DNA of 64,000 nt, from NCBI GenBank assembly GCA_030867875.1, contig JAOWCC010000028.1, positions 310,001 through 374,000 on the forward strand, given 5' to 3'. A program made the translations under genes and the position numbers. Positions 55,947 to 64,000 of this stretch are shown in pieces (the stretch's first letter is position 1; each line of letters opens with the position of its first letter). Source of the DNA: Actinernus sp. WN-2022. Taxonomy: Eukaryota; Cnidaria; Anthozoa; Actiniaria; Actinernidae. Below the pieces are notes generated by a model. That model saw only the letters and a list, made by a program, of their open reading frames with translations. It was not told the DNA's origin and did not search any database.

Positions 55947-57688
55947 CTGGTTGTGTTTATTGACCTGGTTGTGTTTATTGATCTGAAAAAAGCATTCGAT
56001 ACCGTAAATCACAACATTTTGGTACATAAACTTGAGCTATTCGGTATAAAGGGAGCTGCTAAGAATCTCATCCGCTCATATCTTACAGACCGTACTCAAA
56101 AGTGCCAAATAAATAATGTAGTTTCGGGTCACAGGCAAATAACATGTGGAATTCTTCATGGATCAATACTTGGGCCACTTCTATTTCTAATGTATGTAAA
56201 CGATCTGCCAAATTGCCTGAGCTCCACAACAGCACGGCTATTTGCGGATGATACAAATTTACAATTGTACATTGTACAACATACTGGTAGAGATAACTGA
56301 CCTGTTGTACAACATACTGGTAGAGATAACTGACCTGTTGTACAACATACTGGTAGAGATAACTGGCCTGTTGTACAACATACTGGTAGAGATAACTGGC
56401 CTGTTGTACAACATACTGGTAGAGATAACTGACCTGTTGTAAAACATACATGTGGAATTCCTCAAGGGTCAATACTTGGGCCACTTCTATTTCTAATGTA
56501 TGTAAACGATCTGCCAAATTGCCTGAGCTCCACAACAGCACGGCTATTTGCGGATGATACAAATTTAACAGCAGCTGGTGAAACTCTAGAGGAAGTAGAA
56601 CTGGCAATAAATCGTAATTTGGGGAACGTTAAAAAATGGCTTTCGGCAAACAAACTGAGTCTTAACGTAGCAAAAACTGAATACACCCTGATTGGATCTA
56701 GATATAATATTAATCATCTTTCAAAGGCACCAGACATTGCCATTGGGAACCAACCAATCAGGAGGGTTAATAATTGTAAAGTACTTGGTGTCCAGATCGA
56801 TGAGTTCCTTACGTGGGAAAGTCATATTGATTATATAGCTAAGAAAATCTCATCGAGTATTGGTGCTATAAAAAGGTTAAGACAGTTTGTAGATCACGAA
56901 ACATTGATATTAGTATATAATGCATTGGTTAGGCCGCATTTCGACTACTGTAGTGTAGTGTGGGACTCGATAGGAAGTGTCCTTTCGGATCGTCTTCAAA
57001 AACTACAAAATAGAGCCGCCAGAGTTATAATGAAACGCAGTAACGAAGCCGGACAGTCTGAAGCGTCCCTAAATGCTCTTGGGTGGTTGACATTACAGGA
57101 GCATAGAGCTCAAATGAAGGCAAAACTTATGTTCAAGATACTCCATGGTTTAGCACCTTCGAGGCTGTGTCATTTATTTCAAAAATTTAATCAAACTAGC
57201 AGTTATAACTTGAGAGGATCTTCTAGTAAGCTAGTCATGCCTCGTCCAAGAACCGAATTCTTAAAGAAAAGCTGGAGTTACAATGGTGCAAAGTCATGGA
57301 ATACCTTGCCAACTGAAGTAAGGGACTGCGAATCGTTTAATTCCTTCTGCAATCTCATTTCTTCCTCCATTAACCGTTAGCATGCATCATTCCTTTCCTT
57401 CCGTACTTTTAAACTTTTAAACAATTAGTAACGCTACCATTAAATCAGCAGTTGACATTATAGTATATTATAATGTCATATTATTGTAAATACGTATCAT
57501 GTGTTTTTAACACATCTTAAATACCTTTATATATATTTATGCATTATATGTGTTTTTAGCACATTTAAGTAGTCATCGACTTTTGTATTATAGTTTTAAT
57601 TAATTGTATTGTTCACGCCCTTCATGGAAATCAGCTACAAGTTGTAGAGGCTAGCGTGCCTAAATAAAGTTATTGATTGATTGATTGA
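55947..57688 (+). pseudogene. LINE remnant F inserted in the minisatellite
   Basis: Begins inside the reverse transcriptase (VFIDLKKAFDTVNHNILV), then CGILHGSILGPLLFLMYVND and LFADDTNL, then an internal rearrangement (see 56138-56572), then a 294-codon open frame to a stop at 57380 with KLSLNVAKTEYTLIGS, CKVLGVQIDEFLTWESHIDY, LQKLQNRAARVI and SYNGAKSWNTLPTEVR. The 3' tail has AATAAAG and GATT repeats ending near 57688. TTGGGC lies at both junctions (55941-55946, 57689-57694) as a possible short target duplication. 5'-truncated CR1/L2-like copy; the long open frame suggests a young insertion. Confidence 0.93.
56138..56572. repeat. Internal duplication with five 33-bp repeats
   Basis: The reverse transcriptase segment from ACATGTGGAATTC to GCGGATGATACAAATTTA occurs twice (about 56141-56265 and 56449-56571). 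Between the copies are five tandem 33-bp units based on TTGTACAACATACTGGTAGA GATAACTGACC. The motif holding the FADD active site is thus present twice. Confidence 0.92.
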
Positions 57689-59888
57689 TTGGGCGTGATC
57701 GGAACTCTATAGTCATTGTATTTTTCGTTGGGCGTGATCGGAACTCTATAGTCATTGTATTTTTCGTTGGGCGTGATCGGAACTCTATAGTCAGTATTTT
57801 TCGTTGGGCGTGATCGGAACTCTAGTCATTGTATTTTTCGTTGGGCGTGATCGGAACTCTATAGTCATTGTATTTTTCGTTGGGCGTGATCGGAACTCTA
57901 TAGTCATTGTATTTTTCGTTGGGCGTGATCGGAACTCTAGAGTCATTGTATTTTTCGTTGGGCGTGATCGGAACTCTAGAGTCATTGTATTTTTCGTTGG
58001 GCGTGATCGGAACTCTATAGTCATTGTATTTTTCGTTCGTTGTGATGGTACTCTATAGTCATTGTATTTTTCGTTCGTTGTGATGGTACTCTATAGTCAT
58101 TGTATTTTTCGTTCGTTGTGATGGAACTCTATAGTCATTGTATTTTTCGTTCGTTGTGATGGTACTCTATAGTCATTGTATTTTTCGTTCGTTGTGATGG
58201 AACTCTATAGTCATTGTATTTTTCGTTCGTTGTGATGGAACTCTATAGTCATTGTATTTTTTGTTCGTTGTGATGGTACTCTATAGTCATTGTATTTTTC
58301 GTTCGTTGTGATGGAACTCTATAGTCATTGTATTTTTCGTTCGTTGTGATGGAACTCTATAGTCATTGTATTTTTTGTTCGTTGTGATGGAACTCTATAG
58401 TCATTGTATTTTTTGTTCGTTGTGATGGTACTCTATAGTCATTGTATTTTTCGTTCGTTGTGATGGAACTCTATAGTCATTGTATTTTTTGTTCGTTGTG
58501 ATGGAACTCTATAGTCATTGTATTTTTTGTTCGTTGTGATGGTACTCTATAGTCATTGTATTTTTCGTTCGTTGTGATGGAACTCTATAGTCATTGTATT
58601 TTTCGTTCGTTGTGATGGAACTCTATAGTCATTGTATTTTTCGTTCGTTGTGATGGTACTCTATAGTCATTGTATTTTTCGTTCGTTGTGATGGAACTCT
58701 ATAGTCATTGTATTTTTCGTTCGTTGTGATGGTACTCTATAGTCATTGTATTTTTCGTTCGTTGCGATGGTACTCTATAGTCATTGTATTTTTCGTTCGT
58801 TGTGATGGTACTCTATAGTCATTGTATTTTTCGTTCGTTGTGATGGAACTCTATAGTCATTGTATTTTTTGTTCGTTGTGATGGAACTCTATAGTCATTG
58901 TATTTTTCGTTCCTTGTGATGGTACTCTATAGTCATTGTATTTTTCGTTCGTTGTGATGGTACTCTATAGTCATTGTATTTTTCGTTCGTTGTGATGGAA
59001 CTCTATAGTCATTGTATTTTTTGTTCGTTGGCGTTGTGATGGTACTCTATAGTCATTGTATTTTTCTTCGTTGTGATGGTACTCTATAGTCATTGTATTT
59101 TTCGTTCCTTGTGATGGAACTCTATAGTCATTGTATTTTTTGTTCGTTGTGATGGTACTCTATAGTCATTGTATTTTTTGTTCGTTGTGATGGTACTCTA
59201 TAGTCATTGTATTTTTCGTTCGTTGTGATGGAACTCTATAGTCATTGTATTTTTTGTTCGTTGGCGTTGTGATGGTACTCTATAGTCATTGTATTTTTCT
59301 TCGTTGTGATGGTACTCTATAGTCATTGTATTTTTCGTTCCTTGTGATGGAACTCTATAGTCATTGTATTTTTTGTTCGTTGTGATGGTACTCTATAGTC
59401 ATTGTATTTTTCGTTCGTTGTGATGGAACTCTATAGTCATTGTATTTTTCGTTGGGCGTGATCGGAACTCTAGAGTCATTGTATTTTTCGTTGGGCGTGA
59501 TCGGAACTCTATAGTCATTTTATTTTTCGTTCGTTGTGATGGTACTCTATAGTCATTGTATTTTTTGTTCGTTGTGATGGAACTCTATAGTCATTGTATT
59601 TTTCGTTCGTTGTGATGGTACTCTATAGTCATTGTATTTTTTGTTCGTTGTGATGGTACTCTATAGTCATTGTATTTTTTGTTCGTTGTGATGGTACGCT
59701 ATAGTCATTGTATTTTTTGTTCGTTGTGATGGTACTCTATAGTCATTGTATTTTTTGTTCGTTGTGATGGTACTCTATAGTCATTGTATTTTTTGTTCGT
59801 TGTGATGATACTCTATAGTCATTGTATTTTTTGTTCGTTGTGATGGTACTCTATAGTCATTGTATTTTTTGTTGGTTGTGATGGAACT
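57689..59888. repeat. 38/39-bp minisatellite, right block, about 57 copies
   Basis: Continues the left block after the LINE: first 39-bp GGGCGTGATCGG units, then mostly 38-bp GTTCGTTGTGATGG units with A/T and C/T variants (TTTTTCGTT or TTTTTTGTT). Two identical longer variants (GTTCGTTGGCGTTGTGATGG, then TTTTTCTTCG) near 59030 and 59258 mark a duplicated block of about 229 bp. Confidence 0.96.
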
Positions 59889-60056
59889 CCCGTCGTCAAC
59901 ATCCTGGTTGCTTAAGGTCCCTAATGGCTCCTCCACAACGGCCGCTGGACCTTCGTTTGTGCTCATTATAATCCCCCCCCCGGCCCAACAAAAAGAACAA
60001 CGCGATGCCTTATTGAAGTCCTAATAACACAGAGATTAAATTAATATAAGCTTCTT

Positions 60057-60600
60057 AATCACTATAAGTACACTATATTTAATATCTAGCAATAATACCA
60101 CTTCGCATTTCAAATTACCAACTCAACGTTAGGCTCATTCTGATGTAACATTAATATTCATAAATACCAGCGAGAAGGTAAAGAAACTACAACAATACAT
60201 AGAGTTGTGACTAACACATCTTGACACTGGTATTTATGAATACTTAACATTAAGATGAAGCTAACATATAGCGGTAATCACTATAAGTACATTATATTTA
60301 ATATCTAGCAATAATACCACTTCGCATTTCAAATTACCAACTCAACGTTAGTCTCATTCTGATGTAACATTAATATTCATAAATACCAGCGAGAAGGTAA
60401 AGAAACTACAACAATACATAGAGTTGTGACTAACACATCTTGACACTGGTATTTATTAATACTTAACATTAAGATGTAACATTAATATTCATAAATACCA
60501 GCGAGAAGGTAAAGAAACTACAACAATACTTAGAGTTGTGACTAACACATCTTGACACTGGTATTTATGAATACTTAACATTAAGATGAAGCTAACATAT
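60057..60600. repeat. 219-bp palindromic tandem repeat, 2.5 copies
   Basis: AATCACTATAAGTACA starts copies at 60057 and 60276; a third partial copy starts near 60473. Each contains the stem ATTCATAAATACCAG ... CTGGTATTTATGAAT around about 65 bp. Non-coding. Confidence 0.9.
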
Positions 60601-60940
60601 AGCGGTAATTACTGAAACTGAACTATTAAGTTTATTCATGGTTCATACAGACTTCAGAACAATCCACACTTTTTAAGGACTAATGTTTTCCACGAGATCA
60701 CACATTAACGACGTCAACATTAATTATGGTTGACCATCATAACGATCTGAAGTCATAATGATTATATAGGAAAATCACATGCCTGACGAGGTAATTCCAC
60801 GTTAAATTGCTAAGTTATAAATAGCGCGCGTAGCTACAGTGGTGATTCCACTCTGAATCACCACTCCGTCTCAGCCAATCAGCGCCTGATTTCGCAAATG
60901 CACCGTGCGATTCAGCTTTGGCTATGCGATTATATAGGTA
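60601..60940. other. Short hairpins, no gene
   Basis: Includes GGTGATTCCACTCTGAATCACC near 60840 and CCTGACGAGGTAATTCCACG near 60783, a diverged copy of the MITE terminus to the right. No exon. Confidence 0.5.
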
Positions 60941-60977
60941 AATTCATTGCCTGACGAGGGAATTCCACGTTAAATTG

Positions 60978-61033
<56 letters not shown>

Positions 61034-61080
61034 TCAAGTGAAATTTAACGTGGAATTCCCGAGTCGGGCAATGGATTTTC
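60941..61080. mobile_element. 140-bp hairpin MITE
   Basis: AAATTCATTGCCTGACGAGG and GAATTCCACGTTAAATT on the left pair with AATTTAACGTGGAATTC and CCGAGTCGGGCAATGGATTT on the right; the inner stem CGAAAAACCGATATCGCAC pairs with GTGCGATATCGGTTTTTC. A near-perfect foldback without coding capacity. Confidence 0.88.
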
Positions 61081-62446
61081 TTTGAATCCCATTGCATCTA
61101 GTGATTTACGAAAATAAATAAAGAATATACTGAAAGTTGCTGAAATTCTCGCCACGCGCCAGGAACCCATTACGCGGTAAACTAACGAGCGAATAGGAAT
61201 CAAGCTAAAATTAGACTGAGACTCACACGATGTTCAACTAAAAGTGTAGTCGTTGCTCACAAAATTTGGTTTTCCGACATCAAAACTGGATTCTTATGCA
61301 TGAAAACACCTGTATTTTATTTAGGTACACTTAATTTCGATCTAATCTTTACCAAGAAAGCGAAAGTGCATTAACTGGAGACAAAATTGTGAATGTTTGT
61401 GAAAGATTTAGAAAACCGGCGGCCTGTTGAAACCAGTTGTCGATAAGTGAAAATCTAAACTGAACCTGACAAACCGAAGAGCTGCTGCACAAGTATACGC
61501 ATAATCTTGTAAGTATTAAGCCAGTGTTCCTTACTTTATAAGCAAATTCAGTACCAAATGTTAATGCTCAATTTCTGTCTCACAATAAATAAGCCTGTTT
61601 TTAAACTGTTGAATGTTTAATACTTGTGTTCAGTCCACTCGTTTCCAAAAATTTCCTTGTACCACGATTTTAGTACCGTTCTGTAGCCGTGCTTTTCGTC
61701 CTGTTTTTACTCGGTTTTCAGTCATTTAGCTTCTCTGTGTGAATATTACATTAATTAAATCATCAAATCCACGAAGCCCCTGTCCAGCTTTTCCGTTCAA
61801 AATCACACATTTTTGCTGTAATTGTTTTTGTCGTTTCTTCGGATAAGCTAGAGTCGCTCTTGTTCAGTCGAGGGCCAAAACATCATTTCTCGTGAAAAAC
61901 GAAATAAAAGATATATAATTTTCACGTTCTTTGACTACTGTTAACTTTGTGAATATCCTGGTTTGTAATTTTAACATGATTTGTGTCTCTGTTCGCGATA
62001 ATAAAAATAAACAAAATATTTACGCGCGGGCTTCCTGTACATCGTTGAATACAGCTTTTCAAACCGTTGAATTCCACAAAATATTAAACGCTTCGTTAGC
62101 CAATCAGCGCGCGATTTTGAGTCGTGCTATGGGATTCTACCGGTAATCAGCGCCAGGCGGTTAAAATAACACATACATGTAATATATTATTAATAATTTT
62201 GTCTGTTCAGCAACTTTTGATTTGTTCATGGAAGTTATGTTTTATGACACTGAGTTGTTGCCACAGGAAAACTGATTAAAAATCAATACAATAAATATAA
62301 ATTACCCAATAGTAGGGTTACTTGGAACTCAAAGGTGGGAGGGTGGCGCTAAACATGGGCGTACCAGGTAAGCACAAAAAATATTAATATAACAGCTATA
62401 ACCCAAAATGTTAAAAAACCTTTCACCATCTTCAACAAAAGAGCTG
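61081..62446. other. No gene recognised
   Basis: Part of the NME7 intron. A short frame (61931-62146) overlaps repeat-like sequence with AGCCAATCAGCGCGCGAT, similar to bases near 60880. No exon found on the minus strand. Confidence 0.5.
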
Positions 62447-62700
62447 GGGTGGCGCATGCGCAGTGGTTAGCGCTTCGCCTCTCACCTCTGTGGCCTGGGT
62501 TAGATTCCCGGATGTGGCGCGAATTGTTTGTCAAGTTTGTTGGTAACTCGCCCTTGCTCTGAGCGTTTTTCTCCGGGTTCTCCGGTTTTCCTCCCTCCAC
62601 AAAAATCAACATGCTAAATTCCAATTCGATCTGTGGATTAGCCAGTACTGACTTTGATCAGCCTATATTGTTGTTTCAGGTCCCGTTAGAAATTCAGAGT
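62447..62700 (+). mobile_element. tRNA-derived SINE, copy 3 (best preserved)
   Basis: The head GGTGGCGCATGCGCAGTGGT with TAGCGCTTCGCC (box A) and GGGTTAGATTCCC (box B) is tRNA-like. The body has TTTCTCCGGGTTCTCCGG, CCTCCCTCCACAAAAA and GCTAAATTCCAATTC, and the 3' end GTTTCAGGTCCCGTTAGAAA. It matches the copy at 11640-11856 to the end, which defines the family's 3' terminus. Confidence 0.85.
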
Positions 62701-62831
62701 AAGATCACACTGGTAAATGATGTCAGTTCTCACTAAGTTTGGGCTAGAGTTCACAGGTAAACACTTAGTTTTTTCCTATTCCACAAGGTATATATGCCCA
62801 TGATTTAGTGCTAATCAAGTCCAAAACTTAC

Positions 62832-62933
62832 TGGGTCTGCTGGCCCAACAAATTCTCTGAAGGCTTTGGGTGCATCTGGCCCTCTTATCTCCAGAGCAAG
62901 ACAAGGACCACTACACAGCTCCACAACCATGCT
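62832..62933 (-). CDS. NME7, internal exon (second NDP kinase domain)
   Basis: The acceptor is TTTGTCTTTCTCTCCAG and the donor CCA|GTAAGT. The 34 codons encode SMVVELCSGPCLALEIRGPD and APKAFREFVGPADP, matching the SGPxxAMEI and FREFxGPADP blocks of NME7. Phase 0 at both ends. It joins in frame to the exon at 63479-63411 upstream and to 55062-54955 downstream. Confidence 0.95.
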
Positions 62934-63410
62934 CTGGAGAGAAAGACAAAATACGTACATGTACATTGAAATGACAAGATTTTCAAATTGTCAGCTGGAG
63001 ATACAAGCTGTTAAGCATGGTCAAATCGTAATAAGAAATATTGAAGGGGGTTCTGGTGTGAAAAAAAAACCACACACAACGAAAATGGCTTAATTATCAA
63101 GTGACCGAATCTATTTCTATGTTCTCCTTTAAATTTGATGCTGTTCAAAGAGGAATTTAAATCTTTACTAACAGTTTCTAATATTGCTTGAATCTTTAAG
63201 GGACTGTCAATATATTCTTAGTGCCCTGCTTAACATGCAACGTATGTTTAGGGTGGAGGGGGCATTAAGACCAAACAGTTCCGGAAACGAGATGGGGGAG
63301 GGGTCCATGCAACCTTCAACAATGAAGACTGACGGCTGGCCATGTTACACAAATTAGTCCTCACAATTCTTCTATGCATAAGCCATAGGCTGTACATCTT
63401 ATGAACATAC

Positions 63411-63479
63411 ATTGTACTCGTTGACCACTCCCTTATACACTTCGTGAAACTCTTCTGCATTAGCTCTCTCCAAATGGAA
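63411..63479 (-). CDS. NME7, internal exon
   Basis: The acceptor is TTCTTGTTAACAG and the donor AAT|GTATGT. The 23 codons encode FHLERANAEEFHEVYKGVVN and EYN, matching the EEFxEVYKGVV block of NME7 that precedes the SGPC segment. Phase 0 at both ends. Earlier exons must lie beyond the right edge of the window; none was recognised in the remaining 520 bases. Confidence 0.93.
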
Positions 63480-64000
63480 CTGTTAACAAGAATGGAAAAC
63501 ATGTCAGGTTTTAACTCGGGTTGTGTGCAAAAAGGGCCTAAGTGACTCTTCATCGTATTCTAAATTCTCACTTAGAAACAAAGAAATTGGAGGAGAATTA
63601 GAATGTGATCAGGAGACACTTACGCCCTTTTTGCCCACAGCCCTTTAATTATGTTACTGGCTATTAAAGTGCCGATATGCCAAGGCCTCATTTATTATAC
63701 AAAAGCATTTTTTCTACACATCCATGTTATATTTGGGCCTTTTATCAGTGCGTTTACCAAATATTTTGTACAAATCAGAAATAGTTTCATTCACAAGGAG
63801 AAAGGAATGGCCTTTTGTTGGCCTCCTGTGACATCACACAATTAGCATATTGGAATCTCTATAACTCAGAGATGCAACACTCTTGACAATCAATGAATAT
63901 TTTACCATTCACCTATTTAATTGATGTACAATCGATTTTAATGGTAAAAAAGTTGGGATTATATGCATATTAAAACACAAATTTAATACAGCCAGACACA
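63480..64000. other. NME7 intron (partial), no exon seen
   Basis: AT-rich sequence with no recognised exon or repeat family. It should be intron of NME7 if the gene continues to the right. Confidence 0.5.

Larger units (their letters stand above)
55118..59922. mobile_element. 4.8-kb element with AGGGACCTTAAGCAACCA ends
   Basis: AGGGACCTTAAGCAACCACG begins at 55118 and TGGTTGCTTAAGGTCCCT ends at 59922; CGACGGCAACG and CGTCGTCAAC continue the symmetry with mismatches. Between them are about 200 bp of left-side sequence, a 38/39-bp minisatellite in two blocks, a LINE that split the minisatellite, and only about 35 bp of right-side sequence. No transposase is recognised. Array growth inside a small MITE followed by LINE insertion is the simplest reading. 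Confidence 0.78.
55063..62831 (-). other. NME7 intron, 7.77 kb, carrying nested repeats
   Basis: The donor is CCA|GTAAGT (62831-62830) and the acceptor TTATTGTAG. Contents in plus order: a 4.8-kb inverted-repeat element (55118-59922) with its minisatellite and LINE, palindromic tandem repeats (60057-60600), a MITE (60941-61080), unassigned sequence and a SINE (62447-62700). Confidence 0.88.

Noticed and set aside
62866..63093. Plus-strand 75-codon frame starting MGASGPLISRARQG
   Set aside because: It is the antisense of the NME7 exon at 62933-62832 and continues into intron.

Overview
The window looks like nuclear DNA of an invertebrate animal, most probably an anthozoan cnidarian such as a coral. 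The evidence is spliced genes with GT-AG introns, a TRIM-NHL gene, NME7 exons, several non-LTR retrotransposon (LINE) remnants with 3' microsatellite tails, tRNA-derived SINEs, many short inverted-repeat DNA elements, and frequent TACATGTA palindromes. The species assignment is inference. There is no bacterial operon logic anywhere.

Two host genes can be assembled with confidence, both on the minus strand. (1) A two-exon TRIM gene has exon 1 at 40361-39245 (RING, two B-boxes, coiled coil) and exon 2 at 30988-29886 (filamin-like domain and NHL repeats). The splice is phase 1, predicts 739 residues, and removes an 8.26-kb intron full of transposons. (2) The 3' end of NME7 (nucleoside diphosphate kinase 7) lies in four small phase-0 exons at 63479-63411, 62933-62832, 55062-54955 and 54067-54035, with a poly(A) signal at 53841-53836. 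Its 7.8-kb intron carries a 4.8-kb inverted-repeat element that contains a minisatellite which itself contains a LINE. Its last intron appears to be of GC-AG type. A P2X7-like zinc-domain fragment (53453-53758, plus) faces the NME7 3' end. A decayed coding region lies at 42055-43105 (minus), and a few short Kozak-ATG candidate first exons are noted with low confidence.

The rest is repeats. 1-7464: nine near-identical 794-894 bp satellite units, each with a 200-bp palindrome, arranged as a four-unit higher-order repeat. 8.1-9.4 kb: SINE plus a LINE endonuclease remnant split by two MITEs. 10.3-13.2 kb: hairpins and a 2.2-kb foldback element whose long inverted repeats are built of 22-bp minisatellite units. 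17.3-22.1 kb: about 71 copies of a 55-bp repeat, then a 61/67-bp repeat. 22.4-28.3 kb: inverted MITE pairs and small tandem repeats. 31.8-36.6 kb (inside the TRIM intron): three terminal-inverted-repeat elements and a LINE. 43.8-50.2 kb: tandem repeats and three LINE remnants, one with a triplicated 228-bp reverse transcriptase segment and one split by a 305-bp element with perfect 8-bp target duplications. 50.3-52.2 kb: a 56/63/66-bp minisatellite. 55.1-59.9 kb: the nested element in NME7. 60.0-62.7 kb: palindromic repeats and a SINE.

No multi-gene functional system (operon, immune locus, biosynthetic cluster) is visible. The unusual content is structural: many tandem arrays with 55-66 bp periods, long palindromes, and transposons nested in host introns.
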